Assembly (NCBI GenBank): GCA_934193515.1
Contig: CAKPVJ010000005.1
Span: forward strand, 1 to 64,000
DNA: 64,000 nt
DNA from: an uncultured Megasphaera sp.
GTDB lineage: Bacteria > Bacillota > Negativicutes > Veillonellales > Megasphaeraceae
Reading direction: 5' to 3'
Shown here piece after piece: positions 27,567 to 38,602 of this stretch (its first letter is position 1; every line of letters starts with the position of its first letter). The position numbers were made by a program, and so were the translations under genes. Below the pieces are notes generated by a model. That model saw only the letters and a program-made list of their open reading frames with translations. It searched no databases and was not told the DNA's origin.

Positions 27567-28493
27567 TTAATCTTCGCCAATAATGCGAACTTCTGGTTCC
27601 AAATGCACGCCGTGTGCTTTTTCTACCCGTTTTTGCACTTCATGAATGACCTGCAGGACATCTCTGGCTGAAGCATGGCCTGTATTTACGACGAACCCGG
27701 CATGCTTAGTAGATACCTGGGCATCACCGCAGGATAACCCTTTTAAACCCGTCTGGTCGATAAGCGTCCCGGCAAAATATCCCGGCGGCCGTTTAAACGT
27801 ACTGCCAGCGCTGTGCATTTCCAGCGGCTGTTTGCTGCGCCGTTTCTGCATCAAATCATCCATTTCCTGCTGAATTTCTGCCTTGTTCCCCTGACGCAGC
27901 GTCAGCTCAATCTCAACGACAAACTCCTGCGACTTCTGGAAACGGCTCTGCCGATAGGAAAATCCTAAATTCGGGGCGTTGTACGTATGCACACCGCCTG
28001 TACTGTTTACGGTGCGCACGCGTGATACGACATGGCTCATTTCGCCGCCGTACGCGCCGGCATTCATAAACACGGCGCCGCCCAGCGTTCCCGGTATGCC
28101 GCAGGCAAACTCGATGCCCGTCAGCCCTTGTTCCTGTGCAAACTGGCAAACATCCTTCATCATGTATCCGGCACTTGCCAAGATTTTCGTTCCGTTACAG
28201 GACAAGACCTTCATCATCTGATTCAACTGAATGACCACGCCGCGAATGCCGCCGTCCCGCACGAGAACATTCGAGCCGCCGCCCAGCACGGTAACAGGCA
28301 GTTCCAAGCTGCGGGCTGCCCGAATCGCCAACGACATTTCCTTGACAGATTTGGGCAGGACCAGCACATCTGCCGGACCGCCGACAGCAAAGGTCGTATG
28401 CTCACTCATTGGTTCATCCATCAAAATGCGGCTTGCCGGCATGGACGCCGACAGCTGCGACACAAAACTAGTCAATGCGTATTTATTGATCAA
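27567..28493 (-). CDS. murB: UDP-N-acetylenolpyruvoylglucosamine reductase
   Basis: 308 residues. FAD-dependent reduction of UDP-GlcNAc-enolpyruvate to UDP-MurNAc in peptidoglycan synthesis. FAD-binding VLGGGSNVLVRDGG, the ACGIPGTLGGAVFMNAGAYGGEM block, the catalytic Ser in AGSTFKRP and the C-terminal LEPEVRIIG are visible; layout is the type II (Firmicute) form. I take the TTG at 28493 as start because AAGGAATG lies ten bases upstream and the frame overlaps the end of the ylbF-like gene by 11 bases; the first ATG would be at 28442. Confidence 0.92.
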   Translation of the reverse strand: MINKYALTSFVSQLSASMPASRILMDEPMSEHTTFAVGGPADVLVLPKSVKEMSLAIRAARSLELPVTVLGGGSNVLVRDGGIRGVVIQLNQMMKVLSCNGTKILASAGYMMKDVCQFAQEQGLTGIEFACGIPGTLGGAVFMNAGAYGGEMSHVVSRVRTVNSTGGVHTYNAPNLGFSYRQSRFQKSQEFVVEIELTLRQGNKAEIQQEMDDLMQKRRSKQPLEMHSAGSTFKRPPGYFAGTLIDQTGLKGLSCGDAQVSTKHAGFVVNTGHASARDVLQVIHEVQKRVEKAHGVHLEPEVRIIGED

Positions 28494-28830
28494 GAATACT
28501 CATTCCTTCTGCCATAGATTGTTGGATAATCTGAAATACTTCGCCAGCTATGGACTGCCATGCATTATATTTTTGTAAATAATCTACAGCCAGCTGATTG
28601 TTCTTTACTAATTCGGACAGCCGATTCAGCTGTTCAATCTTCTTGCGAACCGGTTTATCTCCCATAGACTGCGCATATGCCAGCTGGGTCTGCCATAACA
28701 AAAATTCACGAACCAATTTCGTCGTTTTTTCATCTTTGGCCAGCGTTTTCCCTGCTTCTACGAGGTCCTGGTATTCTTTGCATGCTTGAACTGCTTCTGC
28801 GAGTTCATGGGCTTTATCATAAATTTCCAC
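28483..28830 (-). CDS. YlbF/YmcA family protein
   Basis: 115 residues, all helical. Matches the Com_YlbF family: IYDKAHELAEAVQACKEYQDL at the start and a heptad-rich middle. In Bacillus, YlbF, YmcA and YaaT form the Y-complex, which helps RNase Y mature transcripts; a YmcA or YaaT partner is not in the window. GTG start with GAGGTG upstream; middle gene of a trmL-ylbF-murB operon, overlapping murB. Confidence 0.8.
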   Translation of the reverse strand: MEIYDKAHELAEAVQACKEYQDLVEAGKTLAKDEKTTKLVREFLLWQTQLAYAQSMGDKPVRKKIEQLNRLSELVKNNQLAVDYLQKYNAWQSIAGEVFQIIQQSMAEGMSILDQ

Positions 28831-28843
28831 TCGTCACACCTCA

Positions 28844-29332
28844 TTACTTCAAATTTTTGATGCCTATACCGCTTTTGGCCATGTCAGGAAATCCCAGCTG
28901 CCGTAATGCTTCATACGATACGATGGCTACGGTATTAGACAAATTCAGGCTTCGTGCTTTGTCAATCATCGGCACGCGGAAACAGCTTTCAGGATATTTT
29001 TTCAGCAGCTCTTCCGGCAAGCCTTTGGTTTCTTTGCCAAATACCAGCATATCATCATATTGAAATTGTATATCTGCATAACATTGTTCTGATTTCGTCG
29101 TCAAATAAAAGAAGCGATGGCCTTTATATTTTTCCAGCACTTCTTCAAAATTTTCATGAATCTGTACATCTACCAGCGACCAGTAATCCAGACCGGCTCG
29201 TTTTAAATGTTTATCATCAATGGAAAACCCAAGGGGCTTGACCAAATGCAGCGTTATATGATTCGCTGCGCATAAACGGGCCACATTGCCCGTATTTCCG
29301 GGAATTTCCGGTTCTACCATTACGATATGCAT
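28844..29332 (-). CDS. trmL: tRNA (cytidine/uridine-34-2'-O)-methyltransferase
   Basis: 162 residues. SPOUT-class methyltransferase of the TrmL family that methylates the wobble ribose of tRNA-Leu. Knot motifs: VEPEIPGNTGNVAR at the N-terminus, LVFGKETKGLPEE and RVPMIDKARSLNLSNTVAIV at the C-terminus, which together bind SAM. Start is the ATG at 29332 because the VEPEIPGN motif lies near the N-terminus in the family; a longer frame to 29410 adds nothing related. First gene of the operon with ylbF and murB. Confidence 0.92.
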   Translation of the reverse strand: MHIVMVEPEIPGNTGNVARLCAANHITLHLVKPLGFSIDDKHLKRAGLDYWSLVDVQIHENFEEVLEKYKGHRFFYLTTKSEQCYADIQFQYDDMLVFGKETKGLPEELLKKYPESCFRVPMIDKARSLNLSNTVAIVSYEALRQLGFPDMAKSGIGIKNLK

Positions 29333-29502
29333 ACTATCACTCACTCTCCACCATGTATTGTACAAGATTTCCTGTATAAGCACAAGAGGAAAGCCCCCCT
29401 TCCGTCCCACACATTGCTTTTTTTCTTACTGCATGCTATAATTTAGATAACAATTATTTATTAATTGCTGTTTTCGTTATTGAAAAAGAGAGGTGTTTTC
29501 AC

Positions 29503-29910
29503 ATGGATACATTTGATAACATTGCCCAATACCCAATTTATTTTGCACCGGGCTGTCGTCTTATGCAGCTGGAACCTGCTATGGTTTCCAACGTATATGA
29601 CTATCTGCGCAAGTTGTTTGGCAACATCCGTCTGTATACACGCTGCTGCGTGTTTGATGATGCCAAACAGCATGACGAAGAAGCCGTTTTCATTACGCTA
29701 TGTGATTCCTGTTTTAAAATTTACGGAGAAACGTACGCCAATCTTCATATGCGCGACTTTTGGAGTGTCTATGACGAATACAAGGCGATTTATCCCATCA
29801 AAGAGGAAGCACCCCTTCGCAAGGCATTAAAATCCACACTCTGCGCACCGGCACCGCTGAATGCGATTCGCAGTTGGGCAGACGAATGGAAAACCTGGAG
29901 TACCAAATAA
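29503..29910 (+). CDS. CCG/HdrB-like cysteine-rich protein
   Basis: 135 residues, family not named with certainty. FAPGC (Cys18), then a CC pair (48-49) after a helix ending FGNIRLYTR, then ITLCDSC (Cys67, Cys70) reproduce the spacing of the CCG domain of heterodisulfide reductase subunit B, which holds an unusual [4Fe-4S] centre; the glycine after CC is replaced by Val here. Only one such domain is present. It could be a small redox or Fe-S protein. GAGAGGTG precedes the ATG; the next gene starts 12 bases later, so they form one transcript. Confidence 0.55.
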   Translation: MDTFDNIAQYPIYFAPGCRLMQLEPAMVSNVYDYLRKLFGNIRLYTRCCVFDDAKQHDEEAVFITLCDSCFKIYGETYANLHMRDFWSVYDEYKAIYPIKEEAPLRKALKSTLCAPAPLNAIRSWADEWKTWSTK

Positions 29911-29922
29911 GGAGGCGCATCG

Positions 29923-30588
29923 ATGAAATTCACGTACTATGGCCACTCTGCCTTTACGCTCAGCGACGGCCAGACGACATTACTGTTCGACCCGTTTATT
30001 ACAGACAATCCTTGGACAAGTATCTGTCCGACAGACATTGCCTGTCAATACATCCTCATTTCCCACGCGCACGGCGACCATTACGGCGACGCTGAAGCCA
30101 TTGCCAAAGCACAGGATGCTACGATTATCAGTACCGCTGAAATCGCAGGTAAAGCAGGAGAAGTCGGCTGCAAAGCCCACGCTATGCACATCGGCGGCAG
30201 CGCAGACATGCCTTTTGGCAAGGTTCGCCTGACACCGGCCTTGCACGGTTCCGGCATTGCCGGAGGATTGGCCTGCGGCATCATCGTCGAATTTGGTGGT
30301 AAACGGATCTACTACGCCGGCGATACAGGCGTATTTTCTGACATGAAACTACTCAGCCGCTTCGGCCCCATCGACTGCGCTATCCTGCCCATTGGCGACA
30401 ACTTCACCATGGGAATGGAAGATGCCGCCTTAGCCGCTTCCTGGATCGCTCCCCGCTTTGTCATTCCGGTTCATTACAAAACATGGCCCGTCATCGACAG
30501 CGATCCTGAAACTTATAAAATCACAACAGAATCACACTATCACGTTCCCGTCCAAATCGTAGCACCGGGAACGACCTATGAATGGTAA
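29923..30588 (+). CDS. UPF0173 metal-dependent hydrolase
   Basis: 221 residues of the YtkL/UPF0173 branch of metallo-beta-lactamase-fold hydrolases. The metal motif SHAHGDHYG, the later YAGDTGVF and FVIPVHYKTWP with the bridging Asp and final His are intact. Physiological substrate unknown. AAGGAGG precedes the ATG; it is the second gene after the CCG-like protein and is followed by a terminator. Confidence 0.88.
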   Translation: MKFTYYGHSAFTLSDGQTTLLFDPFITDNPWTSICPTDIACQYILISHAHGDHYGDAEAIAKAQDATIISTAEIAGKAGEVGCKAHAMHIGGSADMPFGKVRLTPALHGSGIAGGLACGIIVEFGGKRIYYAGDTGVFSDMKLLSRFGPIDCAILPIGDNFTMGMEDAALAASWIAPRFVIPVHYKTWPVIDSDPETYKITTESHYHVPVQIVAPGTTYEW

Positions 30589-30596
30589 TACATCCG

Positions 30597-30627
30597 CACG
30601 GAAGTCTGCAAAGGCTTCCGTTTTTTT
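30597..30627 (+). terminator. Terminator of UPF0173 gene
   Basis: ACGGAAG and CTTCCGT pair across a short loop and are followed by TTTTTT. Confidence 0.85.
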
Positions 30628-30692
30628 ATGCCTGCACGTCTTTGATATGTATCTAATACGCTACAAAAACACCATGAATAAGTAAAAAACAT

Positions 30693-30745
30693 AAAAAAGA
30701 AGCTATGAACAACATGAGTCCTCATGCATTCACAGCTTCTTTTCG
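30693..30745 (-). terminator. Terminator of TpsA adhesin gene
   Basis: Minus-strand GAAGCTgTGAAtgCATGA pairs with TCATGttgTTCAtAGCTTC and is followed by TTTTTT; about 35 bases after the adhesin stop. Confidence 0.85.
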
Positions 30746-30777
30746 CATACTGCGTACTTAGTTACTCGGCCATAGGA

Positions 30778-33700
30778 TTATCCCACATGCACACCGCCGT
30801 CTACAAAATGCAGTTCCGCACGACGTTCGCGGAAATTGCGCGGTCTATCCCACGGCGTATCATAAAACAGATAATCAAATCGAGAAGCATCTACTGGCTT
30901 GACAATTAAAGTTCCCCACTGATAGCTAACATCATAGTTTTTAGTATATGCATCAGGAACTGTACCATATCTGCCCTGCCAAATACTTTGAATCATGCCG
31001 TTATACATTCCAGGCGTGCGTTCATAATTCAAATCAATGATACCATAAGTCAGTCGTCCTAGATTAGCTTCCGAATCACCATTTGCCAATCCGATAATTT
31101 GCCCCGTATAGTTAGGTGTTTGTCCTACTGTAATTATTTGGTCATCTGCACGAACTAAAAGCTGTTTTTTGCCGACCGCAACATCAGTTACCGAAAAATC
31201 ATAGCCTAAGTTATTGGGATCAAAAGCCTTTCCGTCTGTATTTTTATCAATCTGAGCAGACCAAAGCCACTTCGTATAGATTTCAGCATTTTTCGATGCA
31301 TTGCTTTGCAGCAAGGAAGAGCTATGGGTGTAATCTGCAAAATTAGCATCTTTTTGATTAGTTAGGGTTTTATCGGAAATCAATTTTTTGATATCCAGCT
31401 GGTTTTCCCCATTGTAGGTCAGATTTTTTAGAGCATCTTCTTTTATATTGGCTTTCGTAAGGAATACTTTCAGCAGTAGATTCGTATGGTCTTCGTAGAT
31501 TTTCCATGTATTTGTGAAATCAAATCCATTATAATCTTTTGATGCATTAGACATACCATATCCATTGGTTGCCTTTGTGCCGTTTCCAACTAACTGATCT
31601 TCATTGGTTCCATAGACATTAGAAATAGTCCCTCCATTGGTACCAGCAATCAAGCCCGATGTTGTTCCTTTAACAGTTGTCTCTTTTGCAGTGTATGCAT
31701 TAGAAATCTTGCCATTTGTACCATTATTTCCTACGATACCGCCGACGTTTTCTTTACCTGTAATGGTCTGATCCTGTCCATTTTCAGTCATGACATTGGT
31801 GAATACCTGATCCATGGTACCGCTGTTGCTGCCAGCAATCCCACCTACATTGGTACTGCTGCCTGCGGAAATGACACCGGTGTTATAGCCAGCAGTAAGT
31901 TTGCCCTGGTTATCTCCAATGAGTCCACCGATATTAGTACTGCCGTTCACCGTTGTGTCCAATACACCATTAGTATAAGAACCAGCCTGAATGGTGCCGT
32001 TGTTGTAAATCTGATGCTGGTAGTAGCCATCCTTACTATCACGGCCGCCGGTGACAGTACCGTGGTTAATACCGATGAGGCCGCCTACGTTGGAAATGCC
32101 CGTTACTTGACCTTTCAGGGTATTCATCATAGAAGAATTGGCAATTTTTACGTTCTTACCATTAACGCCAATGATACCGCCAGTTCCGTTTTCTTGTTCA
32201 GATGCAGAAGAAGCAGAGGCATTGCCGTGGACTTCGCCTTCGTTTTTCATGATAGTATAGGAAATGTTGGCATCGTTTTCACCGATGATGCCGCCTGCGC
32301 CGCCGGCAGTGGCAATGACGGTGCCGGAATTAGTAACACCTACTGTCTTATCGTTGCCTTTTTCATCCTTTCCCTCTTCGCCAGTGATGGCTACTTCATT
32401 CTTACCAATGACGCCGCCAACGTAGTTTTTGCCGATGACTTTGCCTTGATTGCTGTTGCCCATACCGAGTAATTGACCCATTTTGTTATTCGGCTTATCT
32501 TTAGTATTCCTGCCAACAATGCCGCCTACATAAGTTGCTTCGGCCGCCTCCACGGTAGCACTATTAGTCGCATTGGTAATAGTACCTACATTTTCACCGG
32601 TGACGCCACCGAAGAATTGGGCATGGTCAGAAATATCTGTCAGTGAACCTTTCAGCTGATCTTTTTCGGTATCACCAATGATATGGAGATAGATATCGGA
32701 ATTCACGTTTTCAATGGTGCCACTATTTTTCCCAGCAATGCCGCCTACATTTTCCCAACCGTAGATTTCGCCTTTGTTCATCAAAGTCGACTGGTTTTCT
32801 GCGGAAATGGTCCCTTCATTGTTACCGGCGATACCGCCGACATTTTTTACACCGGTAATCTTAGCTACAGAACCATTTTCCAGATTATTCAGCGTGGAAT
32901 CCTTCCCATTGGTGCCGACCATGCCGCCTACATTTTGACTGCCGCTGATGGTACCGGTATTTCTGCCATCAGAAATCGCACCAGACTGCTGATTGCCGAC
33001 CAGTCCACCTACATCTGTACTTCCTGCATCACCGATGATTTCCATGGCGTTGGCTACATTGGAAATAGACGCTGTCTTATTTGCATCATTCTGATTGCTT
33101 CCTGCAATGCCGCCGATACCAGTAGAACCATTGAGGACACTTTCATTATAGGCTTCATGAATGGTGCCATGGTTCATCCCCACGATACCGCCAGCTGTTT
33201 CGGTATGTAATTTTTTGCCGGTTACCCCATGGGCACTGACATTGGAAATCCCAGATGCTTCTCCATTACCATCATAGTTGACCCCCGCAATACCGCCCAT
33301 CTGAGAGGCTTTGCTATCGATGTTGGTAGTGACGGCACTATTGGTTTGTGCATTAAAAATAGAACCGCGGTTGGTCCCTGCTATACCGCCAGCAATGATA
33401 TCTTCTCTGGCAATGACCGTACTTTGATCGGACAGCTTCTCCATGAGGCCCCTATTGACGCCAGCCATACCGCCGATACTGCCGGTCCCAGTAATGGAAT
33501 TGCCTAAACCTGTCACATTAGAAATCAAACCACTATTATTGGATGCCACAGCGCCGGCATTTTCTCCGGTAAAGACAGACGAATAGATTTCCAAATTTTG
33601 CACCGTACCGCTATTATTGGCAATCAGACCTTTATCAGCCGTGAGACCAATGATGCGATTGCCCAAACCATCAAAGGTGCCTGTATAGGATTGATTCTTC

Positions 33701-36700
33701 CCTCCAGCAATGGTTTCGTAAGTAGTGTTGCCATCAGCTCCCACTAAACCGCTGGCATCAATATCATTTTTGAGAAGGAAATTAGCATCTAAAATATTAA
33801 ATTCATTGGTACCGCTTGGTCCATAGGGACTTTTTTCGGCATAATGCTGAATGCCACTGAGCTGATTCGCATTGCTGATAAAGGTATAGAAAATATCATG
33901 AATGCTATTAACTTCGCCCGTTTGGCCAGTTCCCTGCAGACCACCATAAGATGTACCATTAGCCATAACAGACAACTTCCACAAGGCATCCAAAAATTCA
34001 TAATTTCTATCTTCATCGGTATAATCATACTGTTTATAATCAAAATTACCGATTACATCATCTATGGGCTTGCCATCTTTGTCTTTAAATTGATACTGGC
34101 TATTCCAAGCATCAATGGCAATTTTAATTCCCTCGCTATCAGAATCATTATCTGCCGTAATGCCATGGTCTTCCGTGCTATGGGCTTTTAAGAAATTCTG
34201 AATAGCTTTGGCTTTGGCATCTCCTGTAACTTGTCCGCCAACATTGGTCAAATCGAGGATGATATTTTTATTGCCTTTGAAATATAGTTTTCCTGTGTTC
34301 TCTTTTTCTCCATGACCAATGGTGTAATCACTGTCCATATAAATATCCCTTTGGTCAGAGATAATAGATAGGTTGCCGCCCACTTCGGTCCGGCCTTGTT
34401 TCTGGTTGCCATACATGACACTGACACCGTTTGTCCCATTGATAGTGAGATCTCCATTTTTCTTGCCATCTGTATCAATGGCTAAGGAGTAAAGCTGGCC
34501 CAAGTTGGTCAAACTGGTCAATTTGCCATCAGTAGTAGTAAAGTCAGATAATTTAATGCTATCCCAATAGGTCGGACTATAGGAGCTATCGATGCCGCTG
34601 ATTCCGGGAATACGAGTGGTATCACTGCTGTCCAGCGTATCTTTGGAGGTCTTCACACTGCCATAAAGACGCACTTCCCCGCCGGTCAGTGTCACATCTC
34701 CCAAGTCAGTATGACTCTTACCGACCGCATGAATTTCGCCGCTGCTTTCCAGTATTTTTCCGTTGGCATCGATAGAAACAGAACCAGCATGGAGCGTCGA
34801 ACCGCCGCCGAACTGCAAATCATGGTTTCCATCACCGTTGATAGTGAGTTTCCCTGTGGTGTAAATTTCGCCGCCGAAAATACCGGTCGGATTGGTAATG
34901 TGCATATCATTCAACGTCAGATTCGGTGTATGGTTATCATTTCCGATAACAGCGATGGAGCCATTATTCTTCAAATCCAAATCTTTCCAATTAAAGGATA
35001 CCGTGTCATTACTATTGGAGCGAATGATAGTGAGCAGTGGATTGTATTCCGTGCCGTACTGCAACGTGCCATGGCCAGTATTCTTCATCAAGTCACTGTA
35101 GTGCGTATCATCGCTGAAATAACTTTCAGAGCCAGGTAAAAAGGCATTCAGCATAGGAAGCGTACTGCCTTCTACCATACGCCAGGTGTCATCTGCGGAA
35201 TGATCTTTACCAAAATTGACTTTACCATTCGTCTGGGTGGAAAATAATAAACCTTTATAGGAATCCTGGTTTTTACTATGAGCAGCAGAAATGAGAGTGT
35301 ATCCATTTTCTTTATTTTTGTCTCCAGTCAGATTATTGGCAGCAACAAAATCTACTAATGTACCGTCACTCTGCTTATTATCACTTTCGATATAGTATAA
35401 ATTTTGCATGGTAACATCGTCGGTTGATGCTCCACTTAGGGAATTAAAATTGCCAATGATTGCTCCCGCATATCCACCATTATTTTTGTATAATCGTCCA
35501 ACGGTATAGCCATTAGCTATCTGGAGTGGTTTATTATCACTTTTATGTGGGCCATAATTAACAATCTCGCCAATAAGACTGCCTACAGTATTGTTTCCCG
35601 ATGCAGAGGAGCGAATAACACCTAAATTATACACATTGCTTAATATCATAGGCTTCCATGTACCATCCGTATCATTTTCAGCACCCACATTGGCACCACC
35701 AGCAATTCCACCAACTTCACTGGTTCCTGCTATACTAGGACTAGATACTGTAATATTTCCTGTGTTGAACACATTGTGGATGGCCCCATTAAACCAATAC
35801 CCTACAATACCACCAACTACGTTATATCCATTGTAAATATCACCCGTATTATACGCCTTTTCTATTAACCCGGAGAGACGTCCTACGATACCGCCTACAT
35901 GACGTCCATAGTACTTAGTATATTCCTGACTGCCTACTTGGCCTTTATTGTAAATATCATACAGTACAACACGACCAATACTATGTTCCGTACTATCTCC
36001 CAAGATACCGCCTAAATTAATTTGATCCGTACCATCATTTGCTTTTCTTATAGTCGTAATATTTCCTAAATTATAAGAAGATGCAATAGAGCCATTGAAG
36101 GTAAAACCAGCAATACCACCAATATTGACATAACCTTCTACGTTACCATTATTGGCACTGCCAGAGATGGAAGCATCAGATGCCTTATTTTTTATGTTGT
36201 CCAGTCTATCTTGAGCAAAAAGTTGTTTTCCGTCTTTGGTCATGAATGGTTCATCAATTTTTCCTGCAATCCTACCAACATTAGATGCCTTTGCAGTTTC
36301 AGGAACTGTACCATCTTTCACTTCAGGAGTATGTACATTGCCTCTATTAACGCTACCTTCGATATGGACATTCTGACCGAAAAGCAGTCCCGTAATACCG
36401 CCAATATTTCCAACAATATATTTTTCATTTCTTGAATTGGCATTGTCTTTGGCAAAGTCTCCATCCGTTACACCACCAGTAGCAGAAATATCGCCCCCAT
36501 CATTCTGCCCATTTTGGATACGATAGGTTTTATCTGCACCAGTTGCATCTGTATTACTATTTCCATAGTAGCCAGCCACACCACCTACGTTCATGGCACC
36601 ACGGATATTGGCTTCCTTATTAATCACGTTGGTCATATTGGTATTTTCTGCTTTTCCTGCAATACCCCCCACATTCCCCGCTTGATAACGAATGGAATCT

Positions 36701-38542
36701 TTATACTCTTTGTCTTCTACAGAAGCAACATTTCCTTTATTTAAAGCATCATTGATCACGCCTTCAGTAATCGTTCCGACTACACCGCCCGCATTGGCTA
36801 TATGCACTTTTTCTATCATATCAAAAGTAGGTTTTTTCCCTTCATGATAGTAATAGATTTCTGTCGTAAATCCCGTAGCCGTAACCGCACTTTCATTGCG
36901 TACATTCTGGATGGTGGTGCCGGTAGCACTGCCCACAATACCACCTACGTTATATTTGCCTTCTACGGCAGAGCCATTGTAGATGGCTTCGGTGTTATTG
37001 GTGAAAGTGAGACTACCGTTACTATCTTTTTGCACGCCCTGAATGCCACCGATGACAGCATCTTCCGCATGGCCTACCAAGCCGCCTACGTCACTACTGG
37101 TACCGGTGATTTTTCCCAGGTTATGAGTTTCCCCATCTACTATATCTCCTCGTTCCCCGACGCCCAGGGTACCGCCATTCATGTAGCCCACAATACCGCC
37201 CACGTATTGAGTACCATGAATGGTGCCGGTATTGATGAGATTGTTCAGGATAGACTTTTTCATCTTATCTGCCTGTTTTGCATAACCGATGAGCCCGCCG
37301 GTATAGTTTTCGCCTTCTACTTCCAGAGTACTGGTCACATACCGCACCTGCGTATCTTTGGCATATCCAATCAGAGCGCCTGTATAGTCACCGCCCAAAA
37401 TAGATGTACCATTCGTACCGGCAATGAGGTTCACATGACCAATGATGGCCCCATTGGTATAACCGAACAGACCAGTAGCGGTATTGTTATTGCTATTATC
37501 CATAGACAGACCGAAAATATTATATCCCAAGCCATCGAACTTACCACTAAATGCCTTTTCTGCATTTCCAATAGGTGTTTGGTTTCCCCCAGTCAAATCA
37601 ATGGCATTGCGCAGCGCATAGTGACCGTTCAAAGCATAGTCTTTGCCAATTTGAGATAATTCATTGCCTGATTTAATCCAGCGATAAGTGAAATACTGGG
37701 CCAGTGTTTCATTCGTATTGTCCGGATTCTGGGCTTTACTGTCTCCTCGCTTGACAGCGCCTTCTGCATTTAAATCTGTTTCTTTGACATTGCGGAAATC
37801 AATCTTCTTTTCCCAATCCACACTTTTCCCTGTTTCTGTTCCCAACACCACATTAGTGGATGCATACTCACCTTCTGTATCATCGCGAATGGATACAATG
37901 TGAATATTCGGCGTATCTGTATCGGGTTTCAAGTCCGGCGTCTGCAGTCGGTCCATATCAAGGATAACGCGTTTACCTTCAAAGGTGACTTTATTGGCCG
38001 TCACGTAGCCTAAGGACATAAGCTGGGCATTATTCAATGTATTCACGTTACGCAGCGAATCTTCTATATTGGTATTCACATTCCACTTGTCAATATCATC
38101 GATTTTCTTGGTGGACACATAGAGACTGCCTACATTAATCTGAGCAGAGTTGCCGATTTGTACACCGTTTGGGTTGACCAAATAGATATTGCCGTTGTTG
38201 GCATGCATTTTACCGTAAATCTGAGACATATTGCTGCCTGTGACATAGTTTAAGGTATTAAAATGATCTGTATCCCCTTTGAAATTGACCGCAGCGTTGG
38301 CACCAATAGAGAAATCGTTCCATTGAATAATGCCGTTTTTCCCGGTCTGCGTAATATTCATTACATTGTTATTATTTGTATCAAGTCCTGTATGATTATT
38401 CGTAATGGATTGTCCGCCTGTTGGCAGTGTATTATTGGATACGACTGGTATTTCCTGCTGCTCCGACAGCCATCGGCACCGCTGCCAACGAAGCCATGAG
38501 CCAGATGGCGATATAGTTATGTAAGATATTGTTTCGTTTCAT
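30778..38542 (-). CDS. Two-partner secretion exoprotein (TpsA, GLUG-repeat adhesin), frameshifted after signal peptide
   Basis: About 2,587 residues if one base is ignored. ATG at 38542 opens a signal peptide (MKRNNILHNYIAIWLMAS, then AAVPMAVGAA), but this frame stops after 36 codons. The next frame continues from the same point (EIPVVSNNTLPTGG) into a TPS secretion domain with NPNGVQIG, then more than 30 GLUG-type units (VGGIVG or GGLIG followed by an Asn-rich turn) forming a predicted right-handed beta-helix, and near the C-terminus an MBG/YDG-like domain (about 110 residues). One surplus base at the CC at 38454-38455 restores a continuous reading frame and a normal signal-peptidase site. 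The product would be a large surface or secreted adhesin exported by the TpsB encoded just upstream (60-base gap). As written, export is broken: the body has no signal peptide. Confidence 0.8.
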
Positions 38543-38602
38543 ATGGCATACCTCGATTTATATAGCGTATTTATTGCAAAAAAATACGTAAGCATATACT
38601 AT

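Noticed and set aside
30740..30790. A second frameshift at the 3' end of the adhesin gene, since another frame reads MWDNPMAE before a stop
   Set aside because: The sequence just before gives a natural ending in the main frame and eight residues are too few to support a claim without homologues.
30778..38542. Large plus-strand open frames opposite the adhesin gene
   Set aside because: They are shadows of the repeat-rich adhesin: they follow its repeats and lack ribosome-binding sites.
30778..38542. CRISPR-like array in the repeat-rich adhesin gene
   Set aside because: The repeats are in-frame protein repeats of variable sequence and length, not identical repeats with unique spacers.
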